Source: Rhizomys pruinosus (Eukaryota; Chordata; Mammalia; Rodentia; Spalacidae). Taken from it: DNA of 64,000 bases. Both the position numbers and the translations under genes were made by a program. The notes under the pieces were generated by a model. That model saw nothing but the letters and a program-made list of their open reading frames with translations, ran no database searches and was not told where the DNA came from. This document shows, one piece after another, positions 46,401-57,998 of this stretch. The stretch covers positions 5,540,887 to 5,604,886 of the forward strand of contig VZQC01005070.1 of the NCBI GenBank assembly GCA_009823505.1, written 5' to 3'. The stretch's first letter is position 1. Each line of letters starts with the position of its first letter.

Positions 46401-48260
46401 TTTTCTTAAATAAAACAAAATATAATATTTAAGCCATTTAACCCTAATGTGTGGTACAAGAAGCTATGTTTATTGATATTGATTGTGTTTATAAAAGTGT
46501 GCAAACACTGCTAAATTTACTGTCATTTGTGATTCTTATTTTATTGCCTAATTAAGCTTGCTAGCTTAAGTCATTTAATGAATAGATGTAAAATGATATG
46601 TTTTTATAAATAATGGATTTTACTCAGTAATGCCAAGATGAAATCAAACGATGGAATATTGATGATTCAAAATAAATGATATATGCTTGTTGGTTCACTC
46701 TGTCAACTTGAGCTCTGAATCTGACACAATTATCATCAGAATTTATGATGTCTGTGGGAACTAGACTCATAGTTAGAAGGCATGTGTGGAAAAAAGCTTG
46801 AAAATAGGGATTTGTTTGACATTGTGAGGTGACTCATTATGAAAGGCAATATGTGATAGAGAACAATTACATAACAGGTTTGTGAATTGCCTGAAATTTG
46901 GCAGAAAGTTCTGATGCTAAAAGTAAAGTTAATGAAAATCAAAGTACATTCCTTGCATTTATCACCTACACTGCATAATATACTACAAACAGGTATTGTA
47001 TATACTATACAACTTCACTAATCCTTACAAAATACAAACTCTGACTAACCAAATTACTGTGTTAATCAAACAAACATTATTTTTTATCACCACACCTAAT
47101 TAGTAGCCATACTTTATCTGTTCCATAGTTTACTCTTCTATGATAAACTCACACATTGTTGATTCTCCCAGTCCTCCATTACAATCAACTATAATTAATT
47201 TGGTGACTTTACAGGAGGATGGTTTTCAAAGGCCAGGATGGCAGGTATCTAAAAGAAAAATTTGTCTGTACCCTGAACACAGAGCTGGAAGAGAAAACTT
47301 GTCTGCTAATAGAAATGTACTGTCCCAGTAGTTCACCAATCAGATTGTCAAACGCATCTCATTAGTTTCCTAATTAAACTGCAAGTGTAATACATATGTA
47401 CAGATCATGTTTTTGAGCTACTGAAATATTATATTCATTTTCCAAACTGCTAAGCACATTAAATTAGTGAACCTAAGAAAAATAAAATTCTATAGCTGTA
47501 ATAAGTCAATGTTGCCAGCATAAACACATTTTTCAAAGAATAAATCCTATCTATCGAATAACAACATTATTATTCATGGGAGACTTTTCTTTTACCAATC
47601 AGATTTTAATTATGAAGCAAGCATCAAATATAACAAATAGCCACTAGAATTAAATAACTGTCTTTTGGCTAGTCAGCTTTCTTCATGTGCTCTCTTTCTG
47701 ATTATCTTTAAGAAAGCAAAGTAACTTTTTAAAAATTTCAAAGTAAAACAAATTCCCAGTGAAGAGTATTATTATAATTTTAAGTCTATAGGCACAAATC
47801 CTATTTCTTCAGTAACCTTACAGAGTTATTTCTTCAGTAACCTTACAGAGTTATTTCTTCAGTGAGCAATAGGTCTGATTTGACAATGGTTCATAAAAGT
47901 ATTTTCAATGATGGAAATCCCACCATAACACAACAATGCCTGATAGGAACAGCCTTTGTACTTGCTAATACCAGAAATTTTATAGAGAACTGATGGGATC
48001 CTTATTAGATGAGTTGCATTTCATATTACATGTACTGTAAGAATACAAAAGTGATTTTCTAAATTAGTGTAGTACCACATGAGTTGATGGAAAATGGATT
48101 TAGAAGGGAGTCTTAGCATTGAGAACAGCAAAGGACCCTGCAACATAAATTCTCAATTCCACAATCATTAAGGAGAACCTCTAAAGGACATTAGGAAAGT
48201 TAAAAGTCATTCCCCATAGGTCTAAAGAATTTGAGAGTTGATTTTACAACAAAGATTAGG
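46401..48260. other. Repeat-poor unique sequence
   Basis: About 1.9 kb with no interspersed repeat recognised. It contains a 25-bp tandem repeat at 47,802-47,865. Confidence 0.5.
47802..47865. repeat. 25-bp tandem repeat, 2.6 copies
   Basis: Unit TATTTCTTCAGTAACCTTAC plus AGAGT, repeated exactly twice (47,802-47,826; 47,827-47,851) with a partial third. Confidence 0.93.
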
Positions 48261-48261
48261 T

Positions 48262-48480
48262 AGGGCTGGAGAGATAGGTCAATCCAATGTAGTCTTTGCC
48301 TTGCACCCCAGAACCCATGTATAAGAAGCTGGGCATGGTGGAATGAATTTGCAATGTCCGTGAAGGGAAGACAGAATGGCTATCCCCTGTCTAGCCAGCC
48401 TGGATTATTTTGTGAGTTCCAGGCCAATTAGAGACCCTATGCACAAAGTAAGTAAATAATCAAAAAATAAATAAATAAAT
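48262..48480 (+). mobile_element. B4-type composite SINE
   Basis: AGGGCTGGAGAGATAGGTCAATC head, AAGCTGGGCATGGTGGAATG B1-like portion, CCAGCCTGGATTATTTTGTGAGTTCCAGGCC, A-rich AAATAAATAAATAAATC tail. Confidence 0.7.
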
Positions 48481-48884
48481 CAAATAAAGTTAGACATGAC
48501 ATGAGAAAAGACTCAGGAGGCAGGCTACAGCCCTCTGCTCTTACCCCACACACATGTAGTCATGCATGCACGCAAACATGCACACGTTACACACACAGAC
48601 ACACACAAGATGGTCTAGAAGGGAAAGTATTTGAAATACACTCTGATTTCTGTGCACTGAGTAATTTTACACAAACTCATTATCACTTTAATAGAATTTG
48701 ATATTAATGTCTTCAGAAATCCAGGTATAGTTTACTTTTCACCCAAATTATGAACCTTTCAAGTGGGTATTAAGTTTTATTTTATCATTAGATTAAGCTG
48801 TACATTTCTAGGCTAATTAGAAATTCTTAGATGATAGATTTATCCTATATTGTTTTAAATAGACTCTGGATGAGTTTATTATTT

Positions 48885-49040
48885 ATTTATTTATTTATCT
48901 ATTTATTTATTGAGATAAGTTCTCACACAGCCCAGGTCGCCCTCAAATTTGTCTGTAGCAGAGGCCATGCTTGAATGCCTGTTCCTCCTGCCTCTGCCTT
49001 TCAAACTGTGGGATTATAAGCCTGTGTTTCCAAGCTGGGC
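48885..49040 (-). mobile_element. B1-like SINE, old
   Basis: (ATTT)n at 48,879-48,913, then GAGATAAGTTCTCACACAGCCCAGG..CTCCTGCCTCTGCCTTTCAAACTGTGGGATTATAAGCCTGTG. Confidence 0.75.
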
Positions 49041-49453
49041 ATTCTGTTTTTATATTATTGTCATTTGGTTAAGTAAACTTTTTCCTTTCAAATAGATTTT
49101 GCTTTACAAAACTATCATGATCCTAAGAGAGAGCATTCCCTCACCTCACAATTCCACCTTTTATACCTGCATTCCTGTGTTTCATTCTGTCAGAATTAAT
49201 GCAACAGTGGCGATGCATATCATGAATTAAGTTCATGATCAGTTAGTTCATAATTTTCAGGTTGTAGCCTAACTTCCTTTCTCTGCTCCAAGACTTCACT
49301 CAGGGTACATTGCCTGCCTATATTCCAGTTGATTATCACAGCTTCTCGGGATTTTCTCTTTTTTGATAATCTCAAAGTAAAGTCTGTGAAGAATACTACT
49401 AAGATGTTTTATAAAATATCAACAGCTGGGGCTTGGTTTTATTTATTTTGCGT

Positions 49454-49456
<3 letters not shown>
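49041..49456. other. Unique sequence
   Basis: Nothing recognised. Confidence 0.5.

Positions 49457-49501
<45 letters not shown>
49457..49501. repeat. (ATT)n trinucleotide repeat
   Basis: About 15 ATT units, grown from the tail of the adjoining minus-strand B1. Confidence 0.95.
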
Positions 49502-49502
<1 letters not shown>

Positions 49503-49648
49503 TTTGGTCTTTTCGAGACAGGGTCTCCCTGTAGCCCCAGCTGTCCTGGAACTCACTGTGTAGACCAGGCTGGCCTTGAATTCACAAAGATCCACCTGCC
49601 TCTGCCTCCTGAGTGCTAGGATTAAAGGCATGCATGACCACACCCGGC
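49502..49648 (-). mobile_element. B1 SINE, full length
   Basis: TTTTTGGTCTTTTCGAGACAGGGTCTCCCTGTAGCCCCAGC..GGATTAAAGGCATGCATGACCACACCCGGC; close to consensus. Confidence 0.93.
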
Positions 49649-49659
49649 TCCCATTATTT

Positions 49660-51350
49660 TTTTTTTTTATGATTAGATTGGGTTATGAGTTTGAAGGAGG
49701 AAAACCTGGCAGGTAGAGTGGATGCTCACAGTATTAGAACAAAGTAGAGGCTGTCAGCATGACTGATCACTGTGCTAAGTGTGTGAGACTGCCTATCTCT
49801 TACCCTCTCTTTTGTCTTTACTCAAGAGTTCTCTCAACATGGCTTCCCTCAAGCCTGAGGGAACCCTAAACTGCAGAACATGGCTCCATTTATCAGCATA
49901 TCTGGAGAACAACCTGACCACAGGGAGACAAACTTCCTGCCAACCCACACCATTCATTATTCGTCCTTGTTTGTCCAATATATTATAGCTTTAAGACTGC
50001 TGAAAAATATCATGGGTTTCATGGGTTAAACCATAGCACTTAATTTTCCACAGTCCTGGAGAATTGAAGTTCAAAATTGAGGACTAGCAGGAGGCATGTT
50101 CTGTGGGTAGCCATCTCCTGTATCCTCACACGGCCTTTCCTTTGTGTGAACATACCAGGTATCTGTGTGTCCAAATTTGCTCCTCTTATAGGGACCCAAA
50201 ACAGATTGGATGAGAGCTTGACTTAACCTTAATCACCTCTATAACCTGTCTCTAACCAGCATCACCTTCTGTGGCAGATGAATCTGGAGGTACGCAGCTT
50301 CTTAATTGCTGACTATCTGTCCTCCACAATTAAAGGAAAAGGCTTTTAATGTTTTTTTTTTTTTTTTTTTTTTTTTTGCAGCACATGAATATTTCTGAAA
50401 CGAGCATCCTGCTGCAGTCTTCATTTGAATAAAATTTCTTTTTAACTTGGATATGCTTTTATTTGATAAAAGGCTGCAGCTACTGAGTCAGTGTTTGTTG
50501 TTTTCCCACCATAAATTCCTTTCCTTTTCACACTGTATTTTAGGAAAGAAGTGTTGAGGACTATCCCTGCTTACAGAGCACTGAGTCATCCTTCCTGAAG
50601 AACAGAACATTGGCAGAAAACATGGAATATGGCACAGATTTGTCTATTCTCCCATTTATTATTCAGGTGTTATTTATATCAGTACTGAAGTTGTGGATAT
50701 TTATTTATAATGCTTTACTTTGTTGCTTTATACTTGATATTTACATTTACTGAGTAAATAATAACATATTTGTATACGGCTATCAATTGTGTAATGGGCA
50801 AATTGATTTTTAAGCCAGCATTTGAAGCCAACACACAAGCATCTTAGCCAAATGCTGATACTATACATTGATCTGTGTATTTGATGAATCTGGATAGGCC
50901 CTTTAACTGCAAGGGAGCCAGTTTACATGTCCTTCAAACTGTGTTGCAATCAGAGAATTCTAGCAATAATGTTAAAAGTGAGAACCATCCTATACATTCT
51001 CATAAAAAAATCAGAAATAAATTAAAATATGCACAATGGAAATTCACCAAATCTTGACAAGTTCTATCTTGTAATAAATTTAGAACAATTTAATCCAAGT
51101 GTATCATGACTGTTCTAGGATTGGTGTTGTCTCTAAAGGTAGCTTTGAAACCTTTTGTTTTGTATGTCTTTCTGTAACCATTCCTCTTTACATTTCGATT
51201 TTTACTAAAGATAGACTCACTTCTGAATTTTTCAAATATAGGCATTTGTTATAGCTTTTGAGTTTCTCTCTGAGTAAGTTAACTAGAAACTGTTAACTTT
51301 TTAATGTGAAATATTCACTTTTTAAGTTGCTTATCTGACATTTAATCCAA
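49660..51350. other. Unique sequence with poly-T
   Basis: A T run at 50,352-50,377 precedes GCAGCACATGAATATTTC. No polyadenylation signal or TSD was seen, so a retrocopy is not claimed. No gene recognised. Confidence 0.5.
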
Positions 51351-51362
51351 ATGTGCGCGCGT

Positions 51363-51404
<42 letters not shown>
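51351..51404. repeat. Alternating purine-pyrimidine (CG/CA)n tract
   Basis: 54 bp of unbroken purine-pyrimidine alternation: ATGTGCGCGCGTGCGC followed by about 19 CA/TA steps. It is a classical Z-DNA-prone sequence. Confidence 0.93.
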
Positions 51405-51598
51405 TAAAAACCAAAAGACAAAGGCTTGTCAATCTTAATATCCATTATTTTAAATAGATTGTTGCTTGCCGGGTTTGAAATAAAGTATTTATTAGACAAA
51501 TACTGATAGACACTTCCATAAAACTATATTTTAAGCATAATTTCAATGCAGGTAGGTATTGTAGGCTAAATGCTTGCTACATATTGAATTTTGTATTT

Positions 51599-51694
51599 AT
51601 ACTTCTACAACTATTTTATGAAATGGTGTCATACTTCTACAACTATTTTATGAAATAGAGTCATACTTCTACAACTATTTTATGAAATGGAGTC
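51599..51694. repeat. 32-bp tandem repeat, 3 copies
   Basis: Three 32-bp units starting ATACTTCTACAACTATTTTA (51,599-51,630; 51,631-51,662; 51,663-51,694). They differ only at two positions near the unit end (GGTGT, AGAGT, GGAGT). Confidence 0.95.
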
Positions 51695-52101
51695 ATTTAT
51701 CTAATAGGGTTAAAATCAGTATCTTTCCTAATGAATTCAAGCCAAGCGGTAGTACCTGGTGAAGATTGGCATTGACCTGTTATTTTGACCTTAATTGAAC
51801 ATCTACAACATTGCAACATATATTTCACACATGGAAATAGTATTAAAATCCTATGAACATTTGAAGAAATAGTAGCTCTGGTCACTGAACTAGCCTGACT
51901 TAAATACAGAGACACATTGTTTTTCCCTACAGGCACTAAATCACTATAAGAAGAACTTATTCTCATTTTATGACAGGACATATATTGATGTTTTGACACT
52001 TCCATGATTTAGACAATTTCATTGAAAATAACTACTTCATAAATTCTGAGGATGAAAAGGGAAATTGCACTCAGTTCAGTTTCAACATTTTGACATTTTG
52101 A

Positions 52102-52103
<2 letters not shown>
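51695..52103. other. Unique sequence
   Basis: No gene recognised. Confidence 0.5.

Positions 52104-52140
<37 letters not shown>
52104..52140. repeat. (TA)n microsatellite
   Basis: About 18 TA units. Confidence 0.95.
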
Positions 52141-52143
<3 letters not shown>

Positions 52144-52635
52144 GGGTTCACAATTAATAAGAGAAAGAGAGAGGGGAAATATGAATATGATGCCTACTGG
52201 CATCATTGCCAGTAAGAATTAATTATCCAAAATTGTAAACTAGAAATAAATGTTTAAATCCTTTGGATCTCCTGTATTTACAATTGATTCTTTCAATTAA
52301 GTATTGTGTACATTGTTAACTAAACAGTATGCAAATTTCTAGAATATAGCAACTATTCAATCTTAATTTTCATAGGGCTTAGAGGAGGCTGAAGGCACAG
52401 TGTTGCCTTTCAATTTTGGCTTATTTTTCTAAATCAGAGGAACCCTTGGCAAGATGGATTAACTGAACCATGCACGTTTTCTCATTTTAAAACATGGACA
52501 TTAATTTTGACTTCATACAATTTTAAATGGATGATGCATATAGAGTGCGTAGAGTGGCATATAGTAAAAGAATCTGAATTAGAAGCAACATCCTGTGCAA
52601 CAGCAGAAATTACTAGTAATATTAAAACTTCACTT
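52141..52635. other. Unique sequence
   Basis: No gene recognised. Confidence 0.5.
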
Positions 52636-52642
52636 TGATCAG

Positions 52643-52735
52643 GCAGAGAGGAATGTATCTAAATTGGACTGAAAGACGATGTATGAAATACATAAAACAT
52701 CAATAAAAGTGTTTAAAACATCCAAAGATAACTTT
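52643..52735 (+). mobile_element. L1 tail plus flank, partial copy of the 53,296-53,390 junction
   Basis: GGCAGAGAGGAATGTATC..TTGGACTGAAAGACGATGTATGAAATAC..CATCAATAAAAGTGTTTAAAACATCCAAAGATAACTTTT. The last 20-odd bases lie beyond the L1 end but still match the downstream flank of the second copy, so this is more than two independent L1 insertions. Confidence 0.75.
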
Positions 52736-53072
52736 TTCTATATTACATACTGGAGGCACTTTAACCAACAACATTTTTCACTTAGATGGTGAAATATGAC
52801 AGCAGTGACATGCTTCACTTCTCCACCTTGATAATCATTCTGTGACAAAGACTAATTCATGTGTATTTTATTGGACTTGCATGCCTGACCTATGCATAGA
52901 GTTTTACAGCACACAAAATTATCCCTCTCTTCAAATTTGTAACATTTATCCTTCATTGACTTAAATAAACACAGTGATAGATTACACTAAAATATGTTTA
53001 AATCAGTGGGGTCCCTTTGACCCTTAAGTAAAAAGGTATCAGAGGTGCCAAGAATCATAGTAAAAAAATCCA

Positions 53073-53369
53073 GCTGGGCATATTGGCTCATACCTTTAGT
53101 CCCAGCACTTGGGAGGCAGAGGTAGGTGGATCTATGTGAGTTCAAGGCCAGTCTGGTCTACATAGCCAGTTCTAAGCCAGCTAGGGCTACAGGGAGACCT
53201 GTCTCAAACAGACCCCCCACCCCGCAAAAAAAAACTGAGAGAAAGATGCAAGACATGTATGACAGAAGGCATGAACGGGGGGGTGGGGTGGGGGCAGGGA
53301 GAGAGGAATGTGTCAAAATTGGACTGAAAGACGATTTATGAAATACACAAAACATCAATAAAAGTGTTT
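53073..53369 (+). mobile_element. Chimeric B1-L1 retroinsertion
   Basis: A B1 from its 5' end (GCTGGGCATATTGGCTCATACC, 53,073) to CTGTCTCAAACAGACC with a C/A-rich end (53,236) is followed directly by an L1 3' UTR (ACTGAGAGAAAGATGCAAGACATG, G-rich tract 53,278-53,297, AATAAA). One TSD, AAAAAAATCCA, flanks the whole unit at 53,062-53,072 and 53,370-53,380. Both parts are in the same orientation. Confidence 0.75.
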
Positions 53370-53380
53370 AAAAAAATCCA

Positions 53381-53905
53381 AACATAACTTTTCATTCATA
53401 CACTAGCAACAGTTGTCTAAAAAGTTGAATTTGGAATATTCTAGAATTGATTTGATGAAGTTATGATTTCATACTGCATCTTTGTGTTCAGTTCTTCTGA
53501 CAGTGAATGGCATCATGTCCACTTTGTATGTGCATAAGTTTTGATCAATGTTCACTATTTTTTAAAATAGATTTGTGTGCAACTTATAGTAGTAAACTAT
53601 ATGACAAATTATTCTCTCTATAATTTGGATTTCATAATATACCTACCTTTATTTTACTTTTAATTTTTAGGCTGCATGTTTCACCTACAAGCTGATGTTG
53701 TCAGAGATCTCCAAAATTTCTGTGAAGAATTACAACCAGAAGCTTGGTGTTCAAAGGTAGGCTGTATTGGTGGAAGACTTCAGGTCTCCAATATGGCCTT
53801 CATGCATCCAGGATACATTTTTTTCCATCTAAGTAGAAGTCAGCGTCATACACCAATCACTAACAGTGGCCTTCATCATTTCTTTCCTTCCTTTATGCCA
53901 TTTTT
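53381..53905. other. Unique sequence
   Basis: An open frame begins at 53,676 but runs into the B1 that follows; it is not supported as coding. Confidence 0.5.
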
Positions 53906-54030
53906 TATTTTGGTCTTTTTGAGACAGGGTCTCCCTTTTAGTCCCAGCTGGTCTGGAGCTCACTAGGTAGACCAGGCTAGCCTTGAACTCACAGAGAGCT
54001 GGGATTAAAGATGTGTGCCACCATGACTGG
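53906..54030 (-). mobile_element. B1 SINE with internal deletion
   Basis: TTTTGGTCTTTTTGAGACAGGGTCTCCC..CCTTGAACTCACAGAGAGCTGGGATTAAAGATGTGTGCCACC. The GATCCACCTGCCTCTGCCTCC segment is deleted. Flanks CCTTCCTTTATGCC / CCTTACCTTTTTGCC suggest an imperfect TSD. Confidence 0.88.
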
Positions 54031-54324
54031 CCTTACCTTTTTGCCTTTAAAAAAAAAATTCTTATCACTTTAGTTTGGTGACAGGGCTTTGACTAGTAGG
54101 AAAGTTGTGGAATTGTTTGTGAGAACTGAAGAGAAAATGCATAATTGTGAATGTAGAAAAAGCTGGAGATGTGCTTTCTTACCTGCCCTCAAACTCTTGA
54201 CAACATAACAATAAAAGGAAGAAAGGAAAAATATGAAGAAATGAAATGCATAATTCTGAAGAACTCAATTACAGAAAGTCCCAGGAGTGTGACCCTGTGA
54301 TTCATAATTCAGTCTGGTATTTTC

Positions 54325-54490
54325 TTTCTTTTTTTTTTTTTTAATCTTTTTGAGACAGGGTCTCCCTTTAGTCCCAGCTGACTTGAAGCTCTGCTATGTA
54401 GACCAGTCTGGCCTTGAACTCACAGAGATCCGCCTGCCTCTGCCTCCTGAGTGCTAGGATCAAAGGCATGTGCCACCATGCCCAGCTTAG
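54325..54490 (-). mobile_element. B1 SINE with TSD
   Basis: Full-length minus-strand B1. TSD CAGTCTGGTATTTTC / CAGTCTTGTATTTTC at 54,310-54,324 and 54,491-54,505. Confidence 0.93.
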
Positions 54491-55987
54491 CAGTCTTGTA
54501 TTTTCATTGTACCTTATGTTCAACTGACTTCTGTTTTACCTGCCCAGGTAAATTCATAAGAAAGCATCACAAATATCAGACATAAAGTATACACTTTCAT
54601 AGGAAAAGCTCTTCTAGATTTCTTTTTGTTAGTTTGAAATATGAACAAATGTTTAGAAAATAAAATAATTTGTTATTTCTATCTGAACTACTTATATCTT
54701 TCTACCTTACTGTAGAGTACTAGAAGAATGAACTGTTTTAAGCATCCTAAGTTGTGGAATTTCACAACTGGATCAAGATTTTATTCAAATGATATTAGTC
54801 ATTATTCAATGATATTATTTATTATACAGTTACCAAGAAAACCATATTTCTCATTTAGACACTATCTTACTTATTACATACCCATATGTGTATATGTAAT
54901 TTATTAAAATTTATTGACTATACCATGTGCACTATAATAATAGGGCTGAGAATGCAGTTTCATTTACACGGCCAACTGTGGTCTTGTACCATTTTTATGC
55001 ACTTCACAGCCTGTGTTCTAATTTTAACTTGGGATTCTGACGTGTGTATTTATATCCAGCAATTTTTGAACCAACCTGTAACTGTAAGCCTGTAGGGAGT
55101 GATTGTGTTTGAACATCTGGACGCACCACATGCTTGCAGTTGGACATGAAACATCGTTTAAAAGGCCTGTTAAAACTGAAGATATGGAGATGATATCTTA
55201 CAGGTGTTCCAGATGATGAGAAATACATTGTGAACATATATGATTTTGGATTTCCTGTTGCAAATTAGAACATAAAATGATATTTAAACTGAGGTAGAAT
55301 ACTAAAAGGCCTACCATGGTGTCTTTCCTTATTTAATACATACAGTCTGAACAAATTAATGACAAAACGAATGATAGAAGAATCTAGTTTTTATGACAGA
55401 CTATGTGAAAAATCAATGATGATTTACGTTCCAAAGAAGTAAGCAATCTTTGGGATAATATCAGTTTTCAAGCAGTCCAATTCACATCATATTTTGTTCA
55501 GTAAACACTTATTAAAAATTATATACCTGCTTGAGAGGCACTAACGTCATCGTTTAATCATGACTAGGAATTGGCCTTCACCCTATAATTGCCTAATGTT
55601 TTGTATGTTTTCTTATAATACTTAAAAGAGATTATTGATCCCATCTTGTAGAAACTGAATTAATCTCTTTATTGGAACCCTATGGTTTGTATTTAAAATG
55701 TATGTATCTGCCAGCAGACACTAATTAATTGGTATCTGTTACCTTCTAAGAGGGACCTTAAAGCATTTACTATATGCCTATACAGATTAAAGAAAAACAC
55801 ACGGAGAGCTAATTTAAACAGAACTTTGCTGAAATGTCAGAAGACCTTTAATCTAGTACAGGAAGTTCATGTTAGGGAAGAGCCTTTAATCTCTGCCTTT
55901 TCATGCACTTCAAAACAAACAACCTAACCTTTCTATGTGCCTGCATAATTATGCTCCATGTTAAGTATGCTGCTATTATGTAATGTT

Positions 55988-55990
<3 letters not shown>

Positions 55991-56024
<34 letters not shown>
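55991..56024. repeat. (GT)n microsatellite
   Basis: About 17 GT units followed by GTACACAC. Confidence 0.95.
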
Positions 56025-56026
<2 letters not shown>

Positions 56027-57888
56027 ACACTAATGTGGTTCTTCTATCTTGCATGGACAGTAGGGAGTTACTGTTTTCACATGAATATTGTTTCATTTTG
56101 TGAATTCACACATTTATTCATAGATTGTGTTGCAAATCTCTATCATTGATTGGTGGTGATGTTAGGTTGCTTTTGGGTGGTGAATAAAACCTCTTTTTAT
56201 TAAAATGACCCTTAGTATTAACTGCCTTTAGTGTATTTCCCTAAAGTCACCCTTTTAAAACTTTTTATTAGATTTTTAGGAAAGTAAATTTACAGCTAAT
56301 AAGAAATTATATAGTTGTGCCTTCAGTTGAATTGTCCTGCTTTCCTGTACCAATGCTACTTGAAGCATGGTGCACGTCCTACTATATTAATAATGAATAT
56401 ATATTACTTCGTATGAAGAATGCAGAGGGTCAGATGTTTTTACACAAGACGTATGGGCATTTCAGTATCATGATGGTGACTCTTAAAATACAGGCTGCAG
56501 TTAACTTCAAAATAGACAATCACACATTATATTTCCTAACTTATTTGGACAGGCTCTTGTATTTTACTTTTAGGTAATGTAAACCACAGCAATCACTTCA
56601 GTTCAAAAAGTTCTTCCTATGGATCAGTCTTGACTTGTACTTGTGGGCAGTGTAAGGAAGTTGCTAGTTGCCAGTTCTGTCATGAAGAGCTCTCATTTTA
56701 GAATCCACACCAAAGCCCAGGAATACTTTTAAGTAAAGTAAATGAGTCAGAAAGCTTGCTGGTGGTTCATCATTTATTTGTTCTCATCATTTCAGAGTTT
56801 CATGGTTGTGACTACTTTACCCATGCTTCCATATTACTGTGATGAAATGGTTTTAAGATCATGGATTCCAGCTTTTATTGGGGGGGGTAATTTTAGAAAA
56901 GCTCTCAGTGATTCCAGTAAGACTCATGTGATCCCAGCAGAACTAACAAATTTCTATAGCTTTAAAAAATCGAAGAACATTTCTGAATCAGGGATAAGAG
57001 ACTCTTTTTCAACAATAATTTCTATGTTACACATGCTAGGACAAAGTTGAAATTCCTCTCAGATAACAAGGTAATGAAATCTTTAATTTCTAACTACTGA
57101 TATATCAGGCATAGCTTCAAGACTAACTTAATCAATTTTCTTCTTTTCTAACGTATTTTTTTGCTACAATGAAGCTAAATAATGGCAAAAAGGTACAATA
57201 ATGAGTGTGACATCTAAGCAGACATCATTAGAGATTCAGGCAAGCGTTCAATTTATAAAGGCAGATTAACACAAAATGACATTGATTAGAACTTTTTCTA
57301 AAGTTTCTCCAGCAGAAATATGTAAAACTATAAAGATGTAACCCAACATTAGGACCACTTCTTAAATGTATTATCAATAGAAAGAATATTTCCTTTAATT
57401 TAAAAACTATTTCCGCCTGAAATATTTTAAAGATTTGTGTCACTAAAAGTCCATTCATTGCAAATGTGTTCTATTCTAAACATCCCAAAAGTTTTTACAC
57501 AGTTGAAAATACTCTAGTGCTCAGAAAATGAAAACAACATTAACATGATAATGTATATTTACACATACAATTTTATTCATATTACACTGATGTTTGGAAA
57601 TAGAAAGCTGATGCTTTTGTAAACTGAGAAAAGAAATCTATACTGCATAATTTTAAAACTAATACTGATAAGTTTTGAAAGAAAAGCAAATACATCATCT
57701 GTGGCACACATGAAATTTTGGGGAAGAAAGCTCATATGTCATGTGAATTGAATAAATATGAACATTAATAAACTGTCAAAATATAAAAGTAACTTTTCTA
57801 ATGACACCTCCAGTCATCCTTGCATGGAAGTTATAAATTTGGTAACTACATATTCAAATTTGTTAAAGAAGGAGAAAGAACATGAACT

Positions 57889-57998
57889 TTGTTACCTGAT
57901 ATGTCGTACTTCATGCGTGAGAAATGCTGTTCTTCACCCAGTTGTTACCTGATATGTGGTACTTCATTCATGCCTGAGAAATGCTGTTCTCCACCCCT
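57889..57998. repeat. 53-56-bp tandem duplication
   Basis: TTGTTACCTGATATGTCGTACTTCATGCGTGAGAAATGCTGTTCTTCACCC and TTGTTACCTGATATGTGGTACTTCATTCATGCCTGAGAAATGCTGTTCTCCACCC are adjacent, diverged copies. Confidence 0.92.

Noticed and set aside
50352..50377. Poly-T tract considered as a retrocopy end
   Set aside because: No polyadenylation signal in the adjoining sense sequence and no target-site duplication found.
51599..51694. Direct repeats considered as a CRISPR-like array
   Set aside because: The units are contiguous with no spacers, and the DNA is from a mammal.
53676..53966. Frame beginning MFHLQADVVRDLQNFCEEL after a T-rich tract and AG, resembling an internal exon
   Set aside because: The start of the frame looks exon-like, but it continues into a B1 without a clear donor and I recognise no family; comparative data would be needed.
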